A stretch of DNA of 21,976 nucleotides from Crocinitomicaceae bacterium (GTDB taxonomy: Bacteria > Bacteroidota > Bacteroidia > Flavobacteriales_G > Salibacteraceae): assembly GCA_018623405.1 (NCBI GenBank), contig JAAZVO010000009.1:1-21976 (forward strand), in the 5' to 3' direction. Below the pieces are notes generated by a model. The model saw nothing but the letters and a program-made list of their open reading frames with translations. It was not told the origin of the DNA and made no database searches. Made by a program: the position numbers and the translations under genes. Shown here in pieces: positions 16,396 through 21,976 of this stretch (positions are counted from its first letter, which is position 1; each line of letters starts with the position of its first letter).

Positions 16396-16428
16396 AAACC
16401 TCCTCGTTTTGCGAGGAGGTTTTTTTTT
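16396..16428 (+). terminator. Intrinsic terminator of susCD
   Basis: AAACCTCCTCG (16396-16406), loop TTTTG, and CGAGGAGGTTT (16412-16422) form a perfect 11-bp stem, followed by T residues to 16428. It is a strong GC-rich hairpin 20 nt after the susD stop. Confidence 0.92.
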
Positions 16429-16441
16429 ACCCCTACTTTTG
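16408..16441 (+). promoter_or_regulatory. Promoter of the GT39-like gene, overlapping the susCD terminator
   Basis: TACTTTTG (16434-16441) matches the TAnnTTTG -7 element exactly. The nearest -33 is TTTG (16408-16411) at 22 nt, within the reported spacing range and lying in the loop of the terminator hairpin. The start codon GTG follows 4 nt after the -7 box, so the transcript should be leaderless or nearly so. Confidence 0.5.
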
Positions 16442-16445
16442 AGCC

Positions 16446-17705
16446 GTGCTAAAAAAAATACCAAAATACTTGTGGCTTATTCTGGGAATAGGGCTTGTTA
16501 TTAGACTGGGCTACTTTGTTTTAATACAAATCCATAATCCTTTTAGCATTTATATGCCCGATTCTTGGGGTTATATTCAAATAGCAGAAAACCTTTACCA
16601 TTTTGGGGCATTTAGCCAAAGCCCTAATCCCCATAATTTATATCCTGATAGCATGCGCACCCCACTTTACCCTGCCTTATTATGGGTTATGTATGTTTTC
16701 AAATTGAATATTCAGTGGTTGTTATTGCTTCAAATCGCATTAAATGTTCATATCATTTATTTGGTATTTCTAATCTCAAAAAACTTAGGGTTAAATCTTA
16801 AAGCAAGTCTTTTTGCAAGTGCTCTATTTTCATTAAGTCTTCCTTCAATATTTTTTACCAATACAGTAATGACTGAAAGCATCTTTCAATGGATGTTGGT
16901 TGTTTCTGTATATTATTTGCTTCAAAATAATTCCAAACAAAGGTTTTTAGCCTTTTTGAACTTTGGACTTGCCTTTATGCTGCGGCCCGCCATTTTAGCA
17001 TTACCACTTTTTATTGCATTTGGTGCTTACTTCAAAAATTCGGGCAAAAAATTGATTGTTTCTTCATTGCTGATATTTTTATTATTTCCTGCCTTTTGGA
17101 TAGCTCGCAACAAGGCTACCTTCGATAAATTCATGATAAGCCCGGTATTGGAAATAAATCTATTTTTTCACTACTTACCTGAGTTTTTACCAAACTCTGA
17201 AATGGATGCTTTCCTAAAAGAAAAAACAAAAACTGAGGGAAATATACCTTTAAAAGAATGGCTCCACATTACACGCAGTTATAGCTTTAAAATGATAAAG
17301 AAATATCCGGCAAAAGCCTTGTTAATCTCTTTCACAAACCCAATAAAAACTTTTCTTTTTCCAATCAGAAGTTATTTTGACTTTCAGTTTAAGAAAGACT
17401 TTTCATGGAAGATTGAAAATAATATGGTAAATCGAATCCTCAATTCACATTGGAGTACACAAATCGCAATAGTTTTTCAAATATTAATATCGTTAATTAC
17501 CTTATTAGGAATTATTTATGGATTTCCACAATGGAAAAGCTATTGGTTAATTTGGATGTTTGCAGCATACTTTATATTAACTTCAGCTATTTCTGTTCCC
17601 GACCCAAGGTTTAGGGTACCCGCTGAACCATTTTTAGCTATACTTGGAGGAATTGGACTAAATAAATTAATTGATGTTATCAAAGCAAAAAAAGCAACAA
17701 GCTGA
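16446..17705 (+). CDS. GT39/ArnT-like polytopic membrane glycosyltransferase
   Basis: This 419-residue protein has about nine or more hydrophobic segments, beginning with LWLILGIGLVIRLGYFVLI. The GT-C architecture is visible. After the first helix comes a periplasmic loop with an Asp (D39 in MPDSWGYIQIAENL) and the RTPLYP motif (71-76), both usual in this superfamily. GT-C enzymes move a sugar from a polyprenyl-phosphate carrier to an acceptor on the outer face of the inner membrane. The donor and acceptor here are unknown. The start is GTG at 16446. An in-frame TGA at 16440-16442 excludes anything further upstream, and the next Met (residue 37) would remove the first helix. Its 3' end overlaps the following gene by 32 nt. 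Confidence 0.82.
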   Translation: MLKKIPKYLWLILGIGLVIRLGYFVLIQIHNPFSIYMPDSWGYIQIAENLYHFGAFSQSPNPHNLYPDSMRTPLYPALLWVMYVFKLNIQWLLLLQIALNVHIIYLVFLISKNLGLNLKASLFASALFSLSLPSIFFTNTVMTESIFQWMLVVSVYYLLQNNSKQRFLAFLNFGLAFMLRPAILALPLFIAFGAYFKNSGKKLIVSSLLIFLLFPAFWIARNKATFDKFMISPVLEINLFFHYLPEFLPNSEMDAFLKEKTKTEGNIPLKEWLHITRSYSFKMIKKYPAKALLISFTNPIKTFLFPIRSYFDFQFKKDFSWKIENNMVNRILNSHWSTQIAIVFQILISLITLLGIIYGFPQWKSYWLIWMFAAYFILTSAISVPDPRFRVPAEPFLAILGGIGLNKLIDVIKAKKATS

Positions 17706-18357
17706 CAATCTGTACTTATTGCTCGGAGCATTATTTATTGCTGCTTTGATTGTTTGCAACCTCATTGCAAATAAGTTTGTGTCTGTTGATTTAGGGTTTA
17801 AGGTTTTTATTATTTCCGCCGGAGTTTTACCCTACCCCGTCACCTTCTTAATTACCGATATTTTATCAGAGATTTATGGAAGGCAAAAAACCAATAAGGT
17901 TGTAATCTCAGGCTTTGCCGCTTCAGTTTTTGTGTTAGGCATTCTTTGGTTGGGCAATCAGTTTAATGCTATTCCAGATTCTCCTGTAGATGACACCACA
18001 TATGGCGCAGTTTTTAAAAATTCATGGCGTGTAATTTTTGCTTCTATGGTGGCCTATTTAAGTGCCCAATTGGTAGATGTTAGGTTATTTCACTTTTGGA
18101 AAAACCTTACTAAAGGAAAACATTTATGGTTGCGAAATAATGGATCAACTGTATTATCGCAACTTCTAGATACCACCCTTGTGGTTGGCGTTTTATTTAT
18201 TGGCGTTAAACCTTCAAATGAATTGGTGGCATTAATTATTGATGGATGGATGTTTAAAGCCATGTGCGCCCTTTTAGATACTCCAATTTTCTATGTTTTA
18301 ACAAAGCTTACTCAAAATTATTTTGGCTTAAAACCTAATGAAGAAATAACCGATTGA
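17674..18357 (+). CDS. yhhQ: YhhQ/VUT-family queuosine-precursor transporter
   Basis: This 227-residue inner-membrane protein has about six helices. Family signatures are ALIVCNLIANKF in the first helix, the segment LPYPVTFLITDILSEIYGR (52-70), and GSTVLSQLLDT later. Members of this family take up queuosine precursors (preQ0/preQ1) for tRNA modification. That substrate is established for E. coli YhhQ and is assumed here. The start is the ATG at 17674; a TTG codon sits directly before it. It overlaps the upstream glycosyltransferase gene by 32 nt, so the two are probably co-transcribed although functionally unrelated. No riboswitch is visible because the 5' region is coding. Confidence 0.88.
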   Translation: MLSKQKKQQADNLYLLLGALFIAALIVCNLIANKFVSVDLGFKVFIISAGVLPYPVTFLITDILSEIYGRQKTNKVVISGFAASVFVLGILWLGNQFNAIPDSPVDDTTYGAVFKNSWRVIFASMVAYLSAQLVDVRLFHFWKNLTKGKHLWLRNNGSTVLSQLLDTTLVVGVLFIGVKPSNELVALIIDGWMFKAMCALLDTPIFYVLTKLTQNYFGLKPNEEITD

Positions 18358-18431
18358 CGATTACTTTGACGTTAACAGTTATTAAGATTGATTATAGCTA
18401 AATTAGCGCCTCATTTTTCAGAAGTTAAGTA

Positions 18432-20888
18432 ATGCATATAATAAAGTCGATTTTTTCGCTTCTCTTTTCTTTAATTTCATTTCTCTCAATTGCTCAAATT
18501 TACGATCCTGTTGATTGGTCTTTCAATAAAAAAAGCCTTGGCTATAATGAGTTTGAATTATACTTTAAAGCAACCATTGAAGATGGTTGGCATCTTTATT
18601 CTCAAAACTTACCAAGCGATGAAGGTCCAATTGCAACAGCCTTCGATTTTAAACCATCTGATGCTTACGAATTAATTGGAAACACCCAAGAGCCAACTCC
18701 CCTAAAAGAGTACGACCCAAATTTTGATATGGAGCTTACCTTTTTTGGGCATGAAGTAACTTTTACACAAAAAGTTAAGCTGTTAAAACCTAATGCTAAA
18801 GTAGAGGGTGAACTCACCTTTATGGTTTGTGACGATAAAATGTGCTTACCTCCTGATTACATTGATTTTAGCTTCGATTTAAAAGGAGAGGCTACAGAAA
18901 GTAAAAAAGCACAACCAACTTCCACTCCCGTTGCAACAACTGCAGAAAACACACTACCTGAAATCGCCGGAGACAAACCTCAAATATTTGACCCCGTTGA
19001 TTGGGAATTTAATATTAGTACTGAAGGCAATGGAAATTATACCATTTCACTAACTGCAACTATTGAAGAGGGTTGGCATTTGTATGCATTAGAGCTTCCA
19101 AGAGATGATGGCCCAATAGCCACTGAAATAAATTTCTTTGAACCTGATGGATATGCTTTAAATGATGCAATATCAGTTAACAAGGACTTTCATACAGAGT
19201 ATGATCCAAATTTTATGATGGATTTGAATTGGTATGAAGGAGAGGTAACTTTTTCGCAAAAAATAACAGCAACCAAAACAACTAAAGTTAAAGGTGAAGT
19301 GTATTACATGGCTTGTAACGATGAGCGATGCATTACTCCACAATCTGAAGAGTTTGAATTTGAAGTTACAGGAGATGGAGCAGCAGCCCCAACCATTGCT
19401 GAAGATTCGCCAACAAAAAAGACTAAAACCGAAGGAAGGTCAATTTGGGCAATTTTTATTCTAAGTTTTTTAGGTGGATTTGCCGCACTGCTTACCCCTT
19501 GTGTATTTCCTATGATTCCACTTACGGTAAGCTTTTTTACCAAACAGAGTAAAAACAAAGCAAAAGGCCTATCAAACGCAATACTTTATGGATTAGCCAT
19601 TATATTTATATATGTGCTTTTAGGTTTTGGTGTTACTATGATTTTTGGGGCAGATGCATTAAATGCACTTTCAACAAATGTGTATTTCAACATCTTCTTT
19701 TTTATCCTATTAACGGTATTTGCCATTTCATTTTTTGGAGCTTTTGAGATTACACTTCCAAACTCTTGGATTAATAAAGTAGATAGAGCATCAGATAAAG
19801 GAGGTTTGCTTGGAATTTTCTTCATGGCATTTACCCTATCCTTAGTTTCATTTTCATGTACAGGTCCAATTATTGGAACCTTATTGGTAGAAGCCGCTGT
19901 GCAAGGAGGTGTTGCCGGTCCACTTATCGGAATGTTTGGATTTTCTTTAGCCTTAGCAATGCCATTTGCATTGTTTGCTGCCTTTCCCGGTTGGTTAAAC
20001 TCCTTGCCAAAATCAGGTGGATGGCTTAACTCAGTTAAGGTGGTTTTAGGATTTTTAGAATTGGCCTTGGCGCTTAAATTTTTATCAAACGCTGATTTAG
20101 TAATACAAGCAGGCTACATAACCCGAGAAGTATTTATTGCCATTTGGATAGGCATTTTCTTAATGCTTTCGCTGTACTTAATAGGTGCTTACCAAATGCC
20201 CCACGACTCACCTTTACAAAGGTTAAGTGTTGGCCGAGTGCTATTTGCTACCCTAAGCATCATTTTTACCTTTTACCTTATTCCCGGACTTTGGGGTGCT
20301 CCGTTAAAGGTAATTTCAGGATTCCCACCCCCAATGTTTTACAGTGAAAGCCCACAAGGTGTGGGTGGTTCTGCAACAGTAGTTGCTAGCCATTGCGAAA
20401 GCACAGATGTTGTTGGAGAGCCTGCCCATTGCCCTCATAACCTTAACTGTTTTCATGATTATGATGAGGGTGTGGCTTATGCAAAAGAAGTTGGTAAACC
20501 CATCATGCTTGACTTCACCGGTTGGGCTTGCGTAAACTGTAGAAAAATGGAAGAGCAAGTTTGGAGTGACCCTAGGGTTCTTGAAAAACTGCGAAATGAT
20601 GTAGTGCTCATTTCCTTGTATGTTGATGAAAAACTTGAACTCCCTAAAGAAGAACAAATGGAAGTAACTATTGGAAACAAAACCAAAATGCTAAAAACCA
20701 TTGGTAATAAATGGAGTTATTTTCAAGCCTCAAAATTTAAAACTAACTCCCAACCATTTTATGTAATTCTAGACCATGAGGGTAATCAAATGCACGAGTC
20801 TGCTGCTTATGACCCTGATATTGAGCTTTTTGTTGATTGGTTGGATACCGGAGTAGATAAGTTTAAAAAAGAGGGAGTTAAAGGTTAA
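18432..20888 (+). CDS. dsbD: DsbD-family thiol:disulfide interchange protein with duplicated N-terminal domain
   Basis: DsbD passes reducing power from cytoplasmic thioredoxin across the inner membrane. The 818-residue chain has a signal peptide ending near residue 22. Two tandem DsbD-alpha-like domains follow (about 23-152 and 184-314), which share the motifs DPVDW, GWHLY and DPNF. Each has a C-x4-C pair (C133/C138, C295/C300). An eight-helix membrane domain (about 338-625) follows, with active-site cysteines C357 (LTPCVFP) and C476 (FSCTGP). The C-terminal thioredoxin domain has C700-V-N-C703. Just before it is a His/Cys-rich stretch (654-675). Most DsbD proteins have one N-terminal domain. 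The gene is preceded by a 74-nt gap with no convincing promoter; a TTGACG-N6-TTGACG direct repeat lies at 18354-18371. Confidence 0.95.
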   Translation: MHIIKSIFSLLFSLISFLSIAQIYDPVDWSFNKKSLGYNEFELYFKATIEDGWHLYSQNLPSDEGPIATAFDFKPSDAYELIGNTQEPTPLKEYDPNFDMELTFFGHEVTFTQKVKLLKPNAKVEGELTFMVCDDKMCLPPDYIDFSFDLKGEATESKKAQPTSTPVATTAENTLPEIAGDKPQIFDPVDWEFNISTEGNGNYTISLTATIEEGWHLYALELPRDDGPIATEINFFEPDGYALNDAISVNKDFHTEYDPNFMMDLNWYEGEVTFSQKITATKTTKVKGEVYYMACNDERCITPQSEEFEFEVTGDGAAAPTIAEDSPTKKTKTEGRSIWAIFILSFLGGFAALLTPCVFPMIPLTVSFFTKQSKNKAKGLSNAILYGLAIIFIYVLLGFGVTMIFGADALNALSTNVYFNIFFFILLTVFAISFFGAFEITLPNSWINKVDRASDKGGLLGIFFMAFTLSLVSFSCTGPIIGTLLVEAAVQGGVAGPLIGMFGFSLALAMPFALFAAFPGWLNSLPKSGGWLNSVKVVLGFLELALALKFLSNADLVIQAGYITREVFIAIWIGIFLMLSLYLIGAYQMPHDSPLQRLSVGRVLFATLSIIFTFYLIPGLWGAPLKVISGFPPPMFYSESPQGVGGSATVVASHCESTDVVGEPAHCPHNLNCFHDYDEGVAYAKEVGKPIMLDFTGWACVNCRKMEEQVWSDPRVLEKLRNDVVLISLYVDEKLELPKEEQMEVTIGNKTKMLKTIGNKWSYFQASKFKTNSQPFYVILDHEGNQMHESAAYDPDIELFVDWLDTGVDKFKKEGVKG

Positions 20889-20902
20889 TTTGAAGATGTC
20901 TG

Positions 20903-21103
20903 TTAATTACAGTCATAACCTAAAACTTCATAATCTTCTTTTTCTGTTTCTAGGCAGGTAGTTTCAGTAACATTATTTTGAAAGTTCGAATCAGGAGTAG
21001 AAATAGTGGTTTCAAAAGAACATTCCCAACATTTTTCACAAGAAGCGAAAAGAAGTAATAAGGAAAAATAACCAAGACTAGATAGTTTCTGAATATTATG
21101 CAT
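20903..21103 (-). CDS. Small cysteine-rich lipoprotein, function unknown
   Basis: This 66-residue product reads as a lipoprotein. A hydrophobic signal (YFSLLLLFASC) leads to a lipobox with Cys at 22. The mature peptide of 45 residues has four more cysteines at 25, 28, 50 and 65 (CEKCWEC at the lipidation site, DCN at the end), enough for two disulfides or a metal site. Lack of an alternative frame across the region, a plausible signal peptide, and ATG and TAA ends that fit the gaps on both sides support a real gene. It converges on dsbD (14-nt gap) and diverges from gmhA (23-nt gap). Similar short C-x2-C lipoproteins occur in Bacteroidota, but I know of no function. Confidence 0.65.
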   Translation of the reverse strand: MHNIQKLSSLGYFSLLLLFASCEKCWECSFETTISTPDSNFQNNVTETTCLETEKEDYEVLGYDCN

Positions 21104-21126
21104 TTTTGAAGCCTGTTAAAATAAAC

Positions 21127-21708
21127 ATGAAAGAATTTGTAAAACATCAACTTCAGGAGGCGCAAAATTGCCTTGAAACCTTTCTGAATGATGAAACAAA
21201 TATTGAAAAAATTGCTGCGGCAGGCCAATTAATGAGCCAAACAATTTTAAATGGAGGTAAAATTATTAGCTGCGGTAACGGTGGCTCAATGAGTGATGCA
21301 ATGCACTTTGCTGAAGAACTCACAGGTAGATACAAGGAATCTAGAAAACCAATTCCTGCAATTGCAATTTCTGACCCCGGATATTTAAGTTGCGTGGCTA
21401 ATGATTTTGGTTACGATTTTGTTTTTTCTCGTTTTGTTGAAGGAGTGGGCAATTCAGGAGATGTTTTATTGGCCATCTCCACAAGTGGAAATTCTAAAAA
21501 CGTTATTGAGGCCGCAAAAGCAGCTCAAGAGAAAAACATAAAGGTTGTTGCCCTTACCGGTAAAGATGGTGGAAGCCTTACTGAATTGGCAGATATTGAA
21601 ATTAGAGCTCCTAAAAGTAAGTATGCTGACAGGGCTCAAGAGATTCATATTAAAGTTATTCATACCCTAATTGGAATAATAGAACAAAAAACCGAGCATG
21701 GTAAATAA
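21127..21708 (+). CDS. gmhA: Sedoheptulose-7-phosphate isomerase
   Basis: GmhA converts sedoheptulose 7-phosphate to D-glycero-D-manno-heptose 7-phosphate, the first step towards nucleotide-activated heptose for LPS core or glycoproteins. The 193-residue SIS-domain protein aligns along its length with E. coli GmhA. It has SCGNGGSMSDAMHFAEELTGRY (48-69), the phosphate-binding STSGNSKNVI (118-127), LTGKDGG, and the C-terminal RAQEIHIKVIH. The catalytic pair corresponds to E64 and H179. I chose the ATG at 21127 because it gives the family's normal N-terminus. A TTG at 21106 would add seven residues. No other heptose gene (hldE, gmhB) is in view. The next gene overlaps by 11 nt. Confidence 0.95.
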   Translation: MKEFVKHQLQEAQNCLETFLNDETNIEKIAAAGQLMSQTILNGGKIISCGNGGSMSDAMHFAEELTGRYKESRKPIPAIAISDPGYLSCVANDFGYDFVFSRFVEGVGNSGDVLLAISTSGNSKNVIEAAKAAQEKNIKVVALTGKDGGSLTELADIEIRAPKSKYADRAQEIHIKVIHTLIGIIEQKTEHGK

Positions 21709-21976
21709 CAAGAAGGTAGTTGTAGTAATGCCTGCATATAATGCTTCTAAAACCTTAGAGCAGACCTATAACGAAATTCCTTTCGAAATTGTAGATGATG
21801 TAATATTGGTTGATGACCACTCTTCTGATAACACATCTGAAGTAGCTCAAAAAATTGGAATTAAACACGTAATTAGGCATCAAGAAAACCTTGGTTATGG
21901 CGGAAACCAAAAATCTTGCTATAACAAAGCTCTGGAAATTGGAGCCGATATTGTAATTATGGTTCACCCTGATTAC
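21698..21976 (+). CDS. Glycosyltransferase family 2 protein (3' end truncated by window edge)
   Basis: The frame opens at an ATG at 21698, overlaps gmhA by 11 nt, and runs off the right edge after 93 residues. The visible part is the N-terminal Rossmann-like half of a GT-A enzyme. It has VVVVMPAYNASKTLEQTY, the first Asp pair in ILVDDHSSDNTSEVA, the ENLGYGGNQKSCYNKAL segment that follows the nucleotide site, and VIMVHPDY where the DxD-like metal motif is expected. It resembles the dolichol-phosphate-mannose-synthase-like branch of GT2. Coupling to gmhA suggests a role in heptose or other envelope glycan assembly, but the substrate is unknown. Confidence 0.9.
   Translation, partial: MVNNKKVVVVMPAYNASKTLEQTYNEIPFEIVDDVILVDDHSSDNTSEVAQKIGIKHVIRHQENLGYGGNQKSCYNKALEIGADIVIMVHPDY

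Noticed and set aside
18397..18407. GCTAAATTAGC palindrome upstream of dsbD
   Set aside because: Only 5-bp arms in AT-rich DNA, with no matching promoter spacing; expected by chance.
1..21976. CRISPR arrays, tRNA/rRNA genes, transposases, phage or toxin-antitoxin modules
   Set aside because: Looked for and not found; the gene content is core plus envelope functions.

Overview
The window is about 22 kb of AT-rich chromosome from a member of the Bacteroidota, most likely Flavobacteriales. The evidence is a PorP/SprF type IX secretion protein, a SusC/SusD pair, promoters of the Bacteroidota form TTG-N19-TAnnTTTG, and a DsbD with duplicated periplasmic domains. A Cryomorphaceae/Schleiferiaceae-like lineage is possible, but I cannot fix the genus. 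I see no tRNA, rRNA, CRISPR array, insertion sequence or phage gene. This is mostly conserved core chromosome with a few accessory-type genes.

Left part (1-4509, minus strand): an edge-truncated PorP/SprF gene with its own promoter, preceded by a topA-ureohydrolase operon joined by a 1-nt TAATG overlap. The ureohydrolase (arginase/formimidoylglutamase fold) has lost several metal ligands and looks like a pseudoenzyme. Porphyromonas has a porP-porK-L-M-N order, so a type IX secretion operon may continue off the left edge.

Middle left (4609-9238, plus strand): a compact five-gene operon of miaB, a sigma-54-type activator without a sensor domain, lptE, an unrecognised 320-residue acidic protein, and secG. 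Genes overlap by 8, 4 and 7 nt and are then separated by 3 nt. Two of them start with TTG at the preceding stop codon. It begins at a good promoter overlapped by a perfect 17-bp palindrome and ends at a strong hairpin terminator.

Middle (9204-11344): groES-groEL between two terminators. The hairpin upstream of groES contains a 15-bp element that matches the miaB palindrome at 14 of 15 positions. This shared TGTCA-N3-TGACA site is the most interesting regulatory signal in the window.

Right (11345-21976, plus strand except one gene): a stand-alone susC-susD pair closed by a terminator; a GT39-type membrane glycosyltransferase whose promoter overlaps that terminator and whose mRNA should be almost leaderless; an overlapping YhhQ-type queuosine-precursor transporter; a large dsbD; a convergent small cysteine-rich lipoprotein gene on the minus strand; gmhA (sedoheptulose-7-phosphate isomerase); and a family 2 glycosyltransferase truncated by the right edge. 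Many of the products serve the envelope (LptE, SecG, SusCD, GmhA, glycosyltransferases, DsbD, PorP).
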